Below, piece by piece: positions 1-8,475 of a DNA stretch of 64,000 nt. The notes under the pieces are model-generated. The model was not told the DNA's origin. It saw only the letters and a list, made by a program, of their open reading frames with translations, and did no database searches. Position numbers and translations under genes: made by a program. Each line of letters starts with the position of its first letter. Position 1 is the first letter of the stretch. The stretch comes from VYFG01 sp965213885. Lineage in GTDB: Bacteria; Pseudomonadota; Gammaproteobacteria; Arenicellales; Poriferihabitantaceae. The DNA is taken from contig OZ243919.1 in assembly GCA_965213885.1 (NCBI GenBank), positions 1,984,001-2,048,000 on the forward strand. The letters run 5' to 3'.

Positions 1-203
1 CCGAAGCGGATCGCCTCCCCGTTTCCGGAAAAGCGGTTGCTCGGGTCCCTGCCCTGCTTCGGAGGCCACGGCCCGTGGGACAGGATCATGGCCCGCTCGG
101 ACGGGGTGAAACGCACCGGCTCGGATGCCGCCGATGGCAGGCAGCCGGCGCTTCCGAGCAGGGCGCAGAATCCGGCCGTCAGCCACTTGGTCCTTGAAGG
201 CAC
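1..203 (-). CDS. di-haem cytochrome c peroxidase/MauG family protein (N-terminal part, runs off window)
   Basis: A GTG-started frame runs off the left edge. Its first ~30 residues are a signal peptide (basic start, then hydrophobic 'LTAGFCALLGSAGCL'), followed by 'FTPSERAMILSHGPWPP' and 'DPSNRFSGNGEAIRFG'. This block is the conserved lead-in to the first haem domain of the bacterial di-haem cytochrome c peroxidase/MauG family (recalled family knowledge); the CxxCH haem sites would lie outside the window. The product would act in the periplasm, reducing peroxide or oxidising a protein or cofactor. The start lies 11 nt after the YtkA-like gene's stop, so it probably belongs to that operon. No strong ribosome binding site is visible and GTG is the only sensible start found. 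Confidence 0.72.
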   Translation of the reverse strand, partial: MPSRTKWLTAGFCALLGSAGCLPSAASEPVRFTPSERAMILSHGPWPPKQGRDPSNRFSGNGEAIRF

Positions 204-214
204 CGCGGGAGAGG

Positions 215-619
215 TCAGGGATCCAGGGACAGTGTCCGTACCAGCCGCATCCTGGTTACCCCGTGTTTCAGGATCAGGCTGATCTCCCAGGTTCCGGGCA
301 TGTGAAACAGGAATCCGTCCGCCGTCACGACGCCGTCCGTCCCGGGCGACACCGTCGGCCGGTAATTCATGCCATGACCATGGGCGGGCATGCCGGCATC
401 CACCTCCTCCAGCTCCTGCATGGGAATGCACAGGGAAATCCGAATCGCGAAGGGCTCGCCCACCCGGATGATTTCCGGCACGAAGGCAAGGTGAGCCGCG
501 GGTTCGCCGTCGATCCGAAGGAGATTTCCATCCCGGGATGCGCCGTCGGTGCAGGGGCCACCGGCCAGAACGGGGGCACCCAGGCATAAGAGCATCACGG
601 CAAGGACCTGCCTTGTCAT
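215..619 (-). CDS. exported YtkA-like (FixH/YtkA fold) protein
   Basis: 134 residues. The start is the ATG at 619, which overlaps the amidohydrolase stop as ATGA and puts a signal peptide first ('MTRQVLAVMLLCLGAPVLAGG'). After a short cysteine-containing segment comes a beta-rich domain with 'DAGMPAHGHGMNYRP' and 'FHMPGTWEISLIL', the signature of YtkA-like domains (related to FixH and small copper-binding periplasmic proteins). The clustered Met/His residues could bind a metal; this is inference. It sits between an exported amidohydrolase and a di-haem peroxidase-like protein with an ATGA overlap on one side and 11 nt on the other, so translation is probably coupled. A longer upstream frame exists but lies wholly inside the amidohydrolase gene and was not used. 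Confidence 0.75.
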   Translation of the reverse strand: MTRQVLAVMLLCLGAPVLAGGPCTDGASRDGNLLRIDGEPAAHLAFVPEIIRVGEPFAIRISLCIPMQELEEVDAGMPAHGHGMNYRPTVSPGTDGVVTADGFLFHMPGTWEISLILKHGVTRMRLVRTLSLDP

Positions 620-1446
620 GGTCTTGCCCGGGATGAGCGGATCAGGTTCTCCGCGTTTCTCCAGGCAATGTTCTCCGCGAGTTCCCGCGGCAGGCCACTC
701 AACCACCCACGGGTCCACTCGGCGTGCGGGCGCACGTAGTACCACCGTTCCGGGGTATAGGTATCGGTGCCGGGCATGAAACGGTCGGGAAAGTCCTCGA
801 ACAGCGCAAGCCACTCCGGGCTGACCCGGTTGCCGGGGGCATGTTCGGAACGGAAGGCGAGATCGGCCCACAGGTTGTCATGCCTCGAGAGCATGCGCCG
901 GACTTCCGCCACCGACGCGAATCCGGAATGGGCCCACAAGACCCTTGCCTGGGGGTCCGCCGCGAAGATCCGTTCCACCGCATCACTGTCGGAATGGGCG
1001 TGCAGGAACAGCCCGTGTTCCCGCGCCAGCCGGATCACCGCCTGCATGACTTCGGTTTCCACATCTTCCCCGTAGGCGTGGAATTCCCCGATGCCCGCGT
1101 ACTCGTTGTCGGCCAGCCGCTGACGCAGGAAGTCGATGACGCCGGGGTCGTGCATCCAGGTTGAAATCTCTCCCCGGCGGCGATAAGGCCGCAATACCGG
1201 AACCACAAGCTCCGGGGCAAGGGCATGAAGCATGAGCGTGCCGTCGTCGCTGGAACTGGAAACGAATGCCCTGGCGAGTCCCGCCTCCCGGAGCATGCGG
1301 ACGGCCTGCTCCGGAGGGAACCGGTCCCAGGCATCGTGGCTGTAGTGGATGTGCACATCCACAATCTCCAGTTCCTGCGCACACAGCGGCGATAGGATGA
1401 GGGGCCACAGCAGCAAAACGGCCAGGCCACGGTACAAACGGAGCAT
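616..1446 (-). CDS. exported amidohydrolase-2 family metal-dependent hydrolase
   Basis: 276 residues with an N-terminal signal peptide ('LAVLLLWPLILSPLCAQ'), unusual for this mostly cytoplasmic superfamily. After the signal comes 'VDVHIHYSHDAW', the HxH metal site on strand 1 of the amidohydrolase TIM barrel. Later landmarks are 'GIGEFHAYG', 'LFLHAHSD', 'VLWAHSGF' and 'FMPGTDTYTPERWY', matching the His on strands 5 and 6 and the Asp on strand 8. The substrate cannot be read from sequence. It is first in a co-directional set with the YtkA-like and peroxidase-like genes, so a periplasmic oxidative or detoxifying pathway is plausible but inferred. Confidence 0.8.
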   Translation of the reverse strand: MLRLYRGLAVLLLWPLILSPLCAQELEIVDVHIHYSHDAWDRFPPEQAVRMLREAGLARAFVSSSSDDGTLMLHALAPELVVPVLRPYRRRGEISTWMHDPGVIDFLRQRLADNEYAGIGEFHAYGEDVETEVMQAVIRLAREHGLFLHAHSDSDAVERIFAADPQARVLWAHSGFASVAEVRRMLSRHDNLWADLAFRSEHAPGNRVSPEWLALFEDFPDRFMPGTDTYTPERWYYVRPHAEWTRGWLSGLPRELAENIAWRNAENLIRSSRARP

Positions 1447-1500
1447 GTCGGACGCAACCTTCGGTATTCCCCGGTTATCTTAGCAGCAATCAACAACCCC

Positions 1501-2328
1501 TTACACGGACTCGGACAGGCCGAGAATCCGCGCCGTTTCCGCCGCATCGGCCACATGGATTCCCCGTGCCGCCACCCGGCTCTTCAGGTCCGCGACCTGG
1601 TCCGCGGTATAGTCCGCCCTGCTGCCGTCCGGTCGCAGCAGGTTGTTCTCGAACCCCACTCGGGCATGGCCTCCTGCCTCGATTGCGGCCAGCGCGCAGT
1701 CATGCTCCCGGCTGCCGAACGCACAGACAAACCAGTCCATCGGCGTATCGCCCTTGACCGCCAGGAACGGCTCGATGTCCGCGGGTTCGGACTCCCGGTC
1801 CCGTTGGTACCGGCCGAGGACAAAGAGGACGCACAAACGCCCCCCGGGCACCACGCCTTCCCGCTGCAGTGACATCAGGCGGGCAAGGTCCGCGTCATCG
1901 TAGACGATGTGCTGCACATGAACCCGGTTTCCCCGGGTCCAGCCGTAGAATTCCGCTGCCAGGGCGGTGTCCGTGCCGGGTCCGGCCATTTCCCGCACCG
2001 CCATGCTGATGAGCCCGGGCCTGACCGCATAGACGCATTCGGCCTGCTGGGCCGGAGAATAGATGCCCACCGCCTCCGTGGTCATTTGCAGCAGCATGTC
2101 CGGAACCGCATCCCGCATGGCCCGGAACAGCTGCCGGTACCGCGCCGGGTCCAGCACATGTTCCTCGTTGTCGCCGCGCACGTGCGCATGCAGGATGGTG
2201 GCTCCCGCGGCATGGCAGCGAGCGGCCTCCGCCACGGTTTCGTCGATACTCACCGGCAGGTTCGGGTGATCCCGGTGCGTCTTGCGGGCGCCGTTGGGCG
2301 CCGCCATGATGATGGCCGTGCGAGTCAT
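1501..2328 (-). CDS. beta-keto acid cleavage enzyme (BKACE, DUF849 family)
   Basis: 275 residues. The family condenses a beta-keto acid with acetyl-CoA and splits it into acetoacetate and a new CoA thioester; Kce, the 3-keto-5-aminohexanoate cleavage enzyme of lysine fermentation, is the founder. Visible motifs are an N-terminal 'IIMAAPNGARKT', 'GATILHAHVRG' (His47 and His49, zinc ligands), 'LLQMTTEAVG', and 'EAGGHARVGFENN' near the C-terminus. The start overlaps the stop of the upstream aminotransferase as ATGA, so the two are translationally coupled. That pairing suggests an amino acid is deaminated to a keto acid and then cleaved; the exact substrate is unknown. Confidence 0.88.
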   Translation of the reverse strand: MTRTAIIMAAPNGARKTHRDHPNLPVSIDETVAEAARCHAAGATILHAHVRGDNEEHVLDPARYRQLFRAMRDAVPDMLLQMTTEAVGIYSPAQQAECVYAVRPGLISMAVREMAGPGTDTALAAEFYGWTRGNRVHVQHIVYDDADLARLMSLQREGVVPGGRLCVLFVLGRYQRDRESEPADIEPFLAVKGDTPMDWFVCAFGSREHDCALAAIEAGGHARVGFENNLLRPDGSRADYTADQVADLKSRVAARGIHVADAAETARILGLSESV

Positions 2329-3659
2329 TTTGCTCCGGCCGCCACGGCGGTATCGACCGCCAGGGACAGCTTGTCCACCAGTTCATCGATCTGCCCGTCG
2401 CCGATGATGAACGGCGGCGCGAGGAGGACATGGTCGCCCTGCCTGCCATCGATGGTGCCACCCATGGGATAACAGATCAGCCCGGCATCGAATGCCGCCT
2501 GCTTGAGTTTCGCGTGCACCTTGAGGGCGGCGTCGAAGGGGGTCTTTGCCTCCCGGTCGGCAACGATCTCCAGGCCGCGGAACAGCCCCCGGCCCCGGAT
2601 GTCGCCGATGTTCGGATGGTTCGCGAACCGCTCCCGCAAGGCCTGCCCGAGCTTCCCGCCCTGCTCCTCGCAGCGGGTGACCAGATCACGCTCCAGCAAG
2701 ACGCTGACCACCGCCCGCCCGGCGGCGCATGCGACCGGGTGGCCGATGTAGGTGTGGCCATGCTGGAAAAATCCGCTGCCGCTCTCGATCGCACGGTAGA
2801 TTTCGCCGCTGCACAGGGCCGCCCCGATGGGTTGGTAGCCGGCGCCGAGGCCCTTGGCGATGGTGACGATGTCCGGTGAGATGCCGTCCTGCTCGCAGGC
2901 GAACAGGGTACCCGTACGCCCCATGCCGCACATGACTTCATCCAGGATGAGGAGCACACCGTAGCGGTCGCAGATCTCCCTGACCCGCCGGAAATACCCG
3001 GGCACCGGCGGCACCGCCCCCATGGTGGCGCCGACCACCGGTTCCGCGATGAAGGCCATCACCGTCCCGGGCCCGAGACGCAGGATCTCCGCCTCCAGTT
3101 CATCCGCCACCCGCAAGCCGTACGCATCCCGGGTCTCACCGTCCATGCACCCGCGGTATTCGTAACAGGGGCTGATGTGAGCGGTGTCGATCATGAGCGG
3201 CGAGAAGGGTTCGCGGCGCCACATGTTGCCGCCTGCAGCCAGCGCTCCCAGAGTATTGCCGTGGTAGCTCTGCAGTCTCGCAATGACCCGGCAACGGTCG
3301 GGTTCACCCTTTTCCAGGTAATACTGGCGTGCGAGCTTGATGGCCGCTTCCACCGCCTCCGAACCGCCGGTGACGAAGTAGACCCGTTCGAGGGACGCCG
3401 GTGCATGGGCGATCAACAGATCGGCAAGTGCCTCCGCCGGTTCACTGGTGAAGAAGCCTGTATGGGCGAATGCAAGGTTCTCCAGCTGGTCCTTGAGCGC
3501 CCCGATCACCTCGGGATCGCCATGGCCCAGGCACGACACCGCGGCCCCGCCCGAGCCGTCCAGGTAACGCTTGCCGTTCCTGTCGATGAGATAGCAACCC
3601 TCGCCGGCCACGGCAAGGGGCGGCAAGGCACGGGTGTGCCGGGGAAATACGTGATCCAT
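2325..3659 (-). CDS. class III pyridoxal-phosphate aminotransferase (omega-aminotransferase type)
   Basis: 444 residues from the ATG at 3659, chosen because 'MDHVFPRHTRALPP' is a typical family start; an ATG 63 nt upstream would add an unrelated tail. Landmarks: 'VTGGSEAVEAAIKLARQYY' (phosphate-binding loop, ~residues 97-115), 'SYHGNTLGAL', 'LILDEVMCGMGRTG' (Asp that pairs with the PLP ring) and 'IAKGLGAGYQPIGA' with Lys269 as the likely Schiff-base lysine. It would transfer an amino group from an omega- or beta-amino compound to pyruvate or 2-oxoglutarate. The ATGA overlap with the BKACE gene and the amino-acid ABC transporter upstream on the same strand point to amine or amino-acid catabolism. 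Confidence 0.88.
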   Translation of the reverse strand: MDHVFPRHTRALPPLAVAGEGCYLIDRNGKRYLDGSGGAAVSCLGHGDPEVIGALKDQLENLAFAHTGFFTSEPAEALADLLIAHAPASLERVYFVTGGSEAVEAAIKLARQYYLEKGEPDRCRVIARLQSYHGNTLGALAAGGNMWRREPFSPLMIDTAHISPCYEYRGCMDGETRDAYGLRVADELEAEILRLGPGTVMAFIAEPVVGATMGAVPPVPGYFRRVREICDRYGVLLILDEVMCGMGRTGTLFACEQDGISPDIVTIAKGLGAGYQPIGAALCSGEIYRAIESGSGFFQHGHTYIGHPVACAAGRAVVSVLLERDLVTRCEEQGGKLGQALRERFANHPNIGDIRGRGLFRGLEIVADREAKTPFDAALKVHAKLKQAAFDAGLICYPMGGTIDGRQGDHVLLAPPFIIGDGQIDELVDKLSLAVDTAVAAGAK

Positions 3660-4057
3660 GGGTGGTTCCGCAAGTATCGCAGTGGGTAAAATGACCATGA
3701 CGGCCGGTGCCGGGATATGCACCGGTCGTCACACCTCGACCTGAGGTGCTATTGTAACTGCCCCGATCTCCCTGCAAGGCTCCGGAGCCGCCGGATAGGA
3801 ATCCCGGACCGGCACGATCCGGCAAGAGCATTCAGCGGACGCTCATGGTCACCGGGCCGGTGCCTCCATGGGCATGGTTGATCGGCATCAATCCAGAATT
3901 CGCCCGCGTATCAGGCAAGCATGCCCCTGCAAAGACTGCACGCCCCGACCCCGCACCGGAACCGGGAGACCCCGTTCCCGGACTCCGCTTGCAACCACCC
4001 GCCTACCCGGATGATCCGCATCCCCGGCAACGGCCCGTCATCCGGGGACCGTATCCG
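3660..4057. other. intergenic, divergent promoter region
   Basis: About 400 bases lie between the divergent aminotransferase and small membrane-protein genes. Frames across it carry no recognisable protein and look like shadows. It presumably holds both promoters; no convincing sigma-70 hexamer pair, operator or RNA structure could be assigned by eye. Confidence 0.5.
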
Positions 4058-4417
4058 ATGAACATGCGCTTCTGGCTTCTTGCGTTTCTGTGGCTGCCGG
4101 CCGGCGTGGTGGCGGTCACATTGGCCCGCTTCGGAATGGCGTACGGGTTTGCCATTCACCCGGCGAACCTGCCAATGGCGGCCGCATCGCTGGCCCTGGT
4201 GGCGCCCTGCGGCCTGCCCCTGGCGTTGGGGTGCCGAACGCTGTGGCGTCTGGGCCACCGCCGTACCGCCTGGTCGGCGGGCGCCCTTCTCGGGTTCGCC
4301 ACCACCGGATCGACAATCGTCGCGGGCCTGCTCGGACCGGTAGCCATCGTGCTTTATACGGCGTTCCTCAGCCTGCCGGCCTGGGTCATGGCATGGTATC
4401 TGGCCCGGCGGGGCTGA
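4058..4417 (+). CDS. small integral membrane protein, function unknown
   Basis: 119 residues from the ATG at 4058 ('MNMRFWLLAFLWLPAG'). This start gives a clean N-terminal membrane helix, whereas the longer upstream extension is proline- and arginine-rich and not protein-like. Four hydrophobic stretches are visible at roughly residues 3-25, 33-53, 70-92 and 94-113, separated by short Arg-rich loops ('RTLWRLGHRRTAW'), and the C-terminus is 'YLARRG'. No conserved catalytic motif was recognised. It lies alone on the plus strand between two minus-strand metabolic blocks. Confidence 0.5.
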   Translation: MNMRFWLLAFLWLPAGVVAVTLARFGMAYGFAIHPANLPMAAASLALVAPCGLPLALGCRTLWRLGHRRTAWSAGALLGFATTGSTIVAGLLGPVAIVLYTAFLSLPAWVMAWYLARRG

Positions 4418-4464
4418 CCGGGGCCGGAACACCGGCCCATCCGCATCCGGGGGGATGACTCCGT

Positions 4465-5220
4465 TCAGAGTATCTGGCTGAGAAACTCCTGTGTCCGGGG
4501 ATCCCTGGCCTCGGTGAAGAACGTCGCCGGAGGACCATGCTCCACGATGACGCCCCTGTCGGTGAAATAGATATGGTCCGCCACTTCCCTTGCGAACCCC
4601 ATTTCGTGGGTAACCAGGATGCAGGTCATCCCGCTCCGGGCGAGGTCCCTGATCACGGTCAGCACCTCCTTCACCGTTTCCGGATCCAGCGCTGCAGTGA
4701 CCTCGTCGAACAGCATGACATCCGGATTCATTGCCAGTGACCGGGCGATGGCCACGCGCTGCTGCTGCCCCCCCGACAGTTCTCCGGGATAACTGTCCTC
4801 CTTGCCCTGTAGGTTTACCCTGGCCATCAGTTCCCGGGCCCGCCTCTCCGCTTCCTCCCTGGGCTGCTTCAGCACCTTGAGCGGCGCCATCATCACGTTC
4901 TGCAGGGCGGTCTTGTGCGGGAACAGGTTGTACTGCTGGAACACCATGCCGACTTTCTTGCGGAGCTCGAGCTTGTTGAGTGCGGGATCATGCACCTCCT
5001 GCCCCTCGACCAGGATGGAACCGGAGTTGATGGGATTCAGGGCATTGATGCAGCGGATCAGGGTGGACTTGCCGGAGCCGGAAGGTCCGATGACGCAGAT
5101 CACCTCGCCTTTCATGACATCCAGCGAAATACCCTTGAGCACCTCGAGATCGCCGAATGATTTGTGCACCTCTCGCAGGGACACAAGCGGCTGGTCCGGG
5201 GTCCAGTTGTCTGTACTCAT
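4465..5220 (-). CDS. polar amino-acid ABC transporter, ATP-binding protein (GlnQ/AapP type)
   Basis: 251 residues containing every ABC ATPase motif: Walker A 'GPSGSGKST' (~residues 46-54), Q-loop 'VFQQYNLFPH', signature 'LSGGQQQR', Walker B 'DVMLFDEVTAALDPE' and H-loop 'ILVTHEM'. Closest in style to the polar amino-acid family (GlnQ, HisP, AapP). It is the last gene of a four-gene set ordered substrate-binding protein, permease, permease, ATPase, all on the minus strand, and energises uptake through the two permeases. Specificity within the amino acids cannot be told from the ATPase. Confidence 0.93.
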   Translation of the reverse strand: MSTDNWTPDQPLVSLREVHKSFGDLEVLKGISLDVMKGEVICVIGPSGSGKSTLIRCINALNPINSGSILVEGQEVHDPALNKLELRKKVGMVFQQYNLFPHKTALQNVMMAPLKVLKQPREEAERRARELMARVNLQGKEDSYPGELSGGQQQRVAIARSLAMNPDVMLFDEVTAALDPETVKEVLTVIRDLARSGMTCILVTHEMGFAREVADHIYFTDRGVIVEHGPPATFFTEARDPRTQEFLSQIL

Positions 5221-5241
5221 ATCGAAATGGTCACGTCGGTG

Positions 5242-6150
5242 TTACTGTTTGACGGCAAATTTGCGCTCGAGGCGCAGTGTCCACCTGGCGATGGGATAGC
5301 AGTAGAGAAAAAAGATCACCAGGGCAAACCCGAAATACGGCAGCAGCAGTTCGGGATGATTGTCCTCCGACTCCATCGCCTGGCGTGACAGGGTCACCAG
5401 TTCCTCCACCCCGAGCAACGAAACCAGCGGAGTGGCCATGGTGAGAATGGCATACCAGTTCATCCATGGCGGGATCATGCGCTTGAAGCATTGCGGCAAA
5501 ATGATCTGCCACAGGATCTGGCGACGGTTGAATGCCAGCGATTCCGCCGCCTCCCACTGTCCCGTGGGAACGGACTGGATGCCCCCGCGCACGATTTCCG
5601 AGATGTTGGCCATGATCGGCAATGCCAGACCGAAAACGGCTTTCATCCAGTCCGGGATCGGGTAGATCCTTCCACCCAGCTCGAACTCGAACGGAAAGGC
5701 CAGCATCACGATGAACAGCAGCACCAGCCAGGGGGAATTGCGGAACAGCTGGGTCACGAACCAGCTCAACCCGGAAAGCAGGCCAATCGGCGACACCTGG
5801 CCCAGCCCCACCAGGATTCCTGTGGCGGTCCCGATCAGCATCGTCAGGAAGCTGATCAGGATATTGAGCGTGAAGCCCTCTCCCACCAGGAACGGAAGCC
5901 AGCGCCAGAGCGCCTCGAATGCCTGGGCATGGGTATAGCCGCCCTGCGCGAGTACCAGCACGGGCCAGAGCAGCATCAGGGCCGCGGCGGCGATCAGCAC
6001 GCCCGGGCCGAGACTGTCCAGCCAACGGCTGAATCCGAGCTCCGACACACTGCCCCGGGATGACAGCCGGTACGGCTTCAGGACCGGCAGGTCCGTCCCG
6101 GAGGCCGGGCCGGGATCGATGCCGGGAATCGGCCTTGCAAGAACCCTCAT
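5242..6150 (-). CDS. polar amino-acid ABC transporter, permease (HisM/AapM-like)
   Basis: 302 residues. About 50 hydrophilic residues precede the first membrane helix, then follow 'TLNILISFLTMLIGTATGI', 'LFRNSPWLVLLFIVML' and the ABC-permease EAA loop 'GQWEAAESLAFNRRQILWQIILPQ' in divided form (EAAESLAF...ILPQ), which docks on the ATPase. The region around 70 residues between the first helices is longer than in the shortest family members, as in AapM/BztC-type permeases. The start overlaps the stop of the other permease (ATGA), so the two subunits are coupled and probably made in equal amounts. Confidence 0.92.
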   Translation of the reverse strand: MRVLARPIPGIDPGPASGTDLPVLKPYRLSSRGSVSELGFSRWLDSLGPGVLIAAAALMLLWPVLVLAQGGYTHAQAFEALWRWLPFLVGEGFTLNILISFLTMLIGTATGILVGLGQVSPIGLLSGLSWFVTQLFRNSPWLVLLFIVMLAFPFEFELGGRIYPIPDWMKAVFGLALPIMANISEIVRGGIQSVPTGQWEAAESLAFNRRQILWQIILPQCFKRMIPPWMNWYAILTMATPLVSLLGVEELVTLSRQAMESEDNHPELLLPYFGFALVIFFLYCYPIARWTLRLERKFAVKQ

Positions 6151-6899
6151 TGTCCGTAACCCGGAATCCGCGCCGCCCGCTCCCAGGAATTCATCGCCAT
6201 CACGAGAATACCCACCAGAATGATATAGACCAGGAACAGCACCACCATGCAGGCATACTGCGCGGTGGAGTAGTCGTTGTAGATGCTCACCATCTGGTAA
6301 AGCAGTTCGGGAACCGCGATGGCCAGGGCCTGGGTGGTGGTCTTCACCAGATTCACCAGGTTGTTGTTGAGCGCCGGAAGGCTGACCCGGAATGCCAGCG
6401 GGAAGACCACGTACATGAAGGTCTGAAGGCGGCTCATGCCCAGGGACTCGGAGGCCTCCCGGGTGGACTCGGGAACGGCCTCGATGCCGGCCCGGAATAT
6501 CTCGACGTTGAACGCGCCGGCAAAGAACGACAGCGATATGATCGCCCAGCCGACGTTGGAGATGATCGGCACCTCAAGCCAGCCGTCCGGTGAATAGGTC
6601 GGCGTGAACTGGCCCAGTGCAAAATAGAAGAACAGCAGCTGAATCAGCGGCGGCGTGTTGCGGAAGAACTGGATATAACCCTGCACAAGGCTCCTGATCA
6701 GGCGGGACCTGGCGCCCTGTAGCCATGAGCCGATGAGGCCGATGACCACGCTCAGGATCACGCAGGTCACCGAGAGCTTGACGGTCACCCAAAGTCCGGT
6801 CAGCACCCGGTCCGTCTGCACCGGGTCATAGAAAAAGATGAAGTTCCAGCGCGGATGATCCGCCGACAGGTCGAAGAAAAACTGCTGGAACGCGTTCAT
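6147..6899 (-). CDS. polar amino-acid ABC transporter, permease (HisQ/GlnP-like)
   Basis: 250 residues with five or so membrane helices ('GLWVTVKLSVTCVILSVVIGL', 'FFRNTPPLIQLLFFYFAL', 'VGWAIISLSFFAGAFNVEIF') and the EAA loop 'STREASESLGMSRLQ', the docking site for the ATPase. The 'NTPPLIQLLF' segment is a hallmark of the His/Gln/Arg permease family. It forms a heterodimer with the adjacent permease, with which it overlaps by 4 nt. The gap to the substrate-binding gene upstream is about 94 nt. Confidence 0.92.
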   Translation of the reverse strand: MNAFQQFFFDLSADHPRWNFIFFYDPVQTDRVLTGLWVTVKLSVTCVILSVVIGLIGSWLQGARSRLIRSLVQGYIQFFRNTPPLIQLLFFYFALGQFTPTYSPDGWLEVPIISNVGWAIISLSFFAGAFNVEIFRAGIEAVPESTREASESLGMSRLQTFMYVVFPLAFRVSLPALNNNLVNLVKTTTQALAIAVPELLYQMVSIYNDYSTAQYACMVVLFLVYIILVGILVMAMNSWERAARIPGYGQ

Positions 6900-6993
6900 G
6901 ACCGATCAGTCACCACAATGGGGTTTCCCACCGGCCGGGGGCGGGGGGACGGCATCCGGCCATCCCCTCCCCGTGCAGTCAATGGTCAGGTGA

Positions 6994-7833
6994 TTACTGT
7001 ATCCAGTCGGCATGCCGGGCATGCTGGTCCACCAGGTATCTGGTGGCCTGGATGCCCCATTTCTTCTCCAGCTCGATCAGCTTGCCCGACTGGTGCCAGT
7101 TGTAGGTCATGCCGGACATGAAATTGCCGAAGATGCAATCCTTCTCACCCAGCGGCACGGCAAGACCCCAGGGGTTGTCGTCCTCGCTGGCCAGCGGCAT
7201 CTCGAAATCGTTCCAGTTGCCGGAGGAAAGATCCGACATGATCGAAGAGTCATCGTAGACCCAGGCGATGCATTTCTTGTCCCGGAGCGCCTGCTTGGCC
7301 TCCGCGTTGCCGGTAAAGGCGACGATTTCCGCGCCGTAACGTTCACTGACGATCTTGTTGTAGAACGCACCCTGCTTGCCGCACACCGGCTTGCCGCGAA
7401 GATCCTCCCATTCCTGCAGGGAAAGGGCCTGTGGAGACATCACGTTGGTACCGGACGTGTAGTAGTTGGGCTGGGTGATGCCCACGATCTTGCGCCGGTC
7501 AGGCCGGTCAGACATGGTGGCAATCATCATGTCAATCTTGCCCTGTTCCAGAAACTGCATGCGGTTGGAGGACTGCACGGCAATCGTCTCGAGTTCCACG
7601 CCCATGGCATCGGCCACCAGCTGCGCCATGTCAACCTCCATGCCCACGATGCTGCCGTCCTCGTCACGGTATCCCCAGGGCTTGTAGTCCGCCTTGACGC
7701 CCACGACCAGCTTGCCGCGGTCCATCACCTTGTTCCAGACATCGTTGGTGCATTCGGCGCCTGCGCCCGCGGAGCCGAGCAGCATCGCGGATGCGGCCGT
7801 GGCGACCAGCATTTTTTGTTTCATCTCTCGCAT
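6994..7833 (-). CDS. polar amino-acid ABC transporter, periplasmic substrate-binding protein
   Basis: 279 residues from the ATG at 7833, picked because a purine-rich ribosome binding site (GAGGAGGAG) sits about 9 nt upstream and because it starts a signal peptide ending near 'GSAGAGA'. A longer upstream frame is unlikely. The mature part is a family 3 solute-binding protein: 'VGVKADYKPWGYRDEDG' (ligand-binding N-lobe), 'GMEVDMAQLVADAMG', 'QGKIDMMIATMSDRPDRRK' and 'SGTNVM'. It captures a polar amino acid for the permease pair downstream. First gene of the transporter set, with the promoter presumably in the ~330-base region upstream. Confidence 0.92.
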   Translation of the reverse strand: MREMKQKMLVATAASAMLLGSAGAGAECTNDVWNKVMDRGKLVVGVKADYKPWGYRDEDGSIVGMEVDMAQLVADAMGVELETIAVQSSNRMQFLEQGKIDMMIATMSDRPDRRKIVGITQPNYYTSGTNVMSPQALSLQEWEDLRGKPVCGKQGAFYNKIVSERYGAEIVAFTGNAEAKQALRDKKCIAWVYDDSSIMSDLSSGNWNDFEMPLASEDDNPWGLAVPLGEKDCIFGNFMSGMTYNWHQSGKLIELEKKWGIQATRYLVDQHARHADWIQ

Positions 7834-8160
7834 TTCACAAACTCCTCCTCTGTTTTGTTGGAATGCCGCGAGGCGCCGGCAAACTGCGCCCACCGGCATG
7901 TTCGCGACTCTTTGGGCCTGAAAATATAGCGGAAATCCGCTTGGTTGGATAGTTTCTGCTCTCCGACCCAGCCATTCCCGCTAACGCGTTGAGGCTGCCT
8001 GTAGAGCCGGGATGGGGCTGATCCGAGGGGGTTGGACGATTGGCGGGGGAAGCGGTTCCCGCCTGGCCGATGCCGGATGGGTTGCGTGGCCACTGGTTTC
8101 CCTGAAGAACCGGCTCGCCGCACACTCGGTCGCGACGTTCGCTCAGGAGGTGTCATTGAC
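7834..8160. other. intergenic region upstream of transporter; edge of mobile-element graveyard
   Basis: No recognisable gene. The part next to 7834 carries the strong ribosome binding site of the binding protein, and a TATATT hexamer (minus strand, near 7924-7929) could be its -10 box, but no good -35 is seen. The part towards 8160 borders a transposase relic and may be element-end sequence. Confidence 0.4.
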
Positions 8161-8343
8161 TTACAGCGTGCCGCGACGATGACCGAAAGCGATGGCCTTG
8201 TACAGCGTTTCCCAGTCCGGCAGCCAGTAGTCGATGAACAAGGCCCGCAGCCTGCGCCAGAAGTACAGGACACGTCCCGCCCCGGCCTTCGCCGCCCGGA
8301 ACAGGACGCAGCAGCGCTGCTGGACCTGGTCGATGAGATTGGG
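8161..8343 (-). pseudogene. C-terminal relic of a DDE transposase (DruA/DUF4338-associated type)
   Basis: A 60-codon frame ending in TAA reads 'NLIDQVQQRCC', 'RVLYFWRRLRALFIDYW' and 'LPDWETLYKAIAFGHR'. From memory this is the C-terminus of the DDE transposase whose N-terminal half lies at 10384-10991; the 'FLIDQVQ' and 'DWETLY' motifs are characteristic. Nothing of the catalytic core is present. The two pieces lie on the same strand about 2 kb apart, so they could be the ends of one interrupted copy or fragments of two copies. Confidence 0.55.
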
Positions 8344-8475
8344 TCATGACCCGAAATCGGACGATGGGCAGGTCTCTGCCGCCGATTGGGGGGTTTTTGG
8401 CGGGATGGTGTTGATTTCGGCCGAGCGACACCCCGGCCAATCGGCCGTGTGGGACCCAGGAAAGGATGGGGTCGA

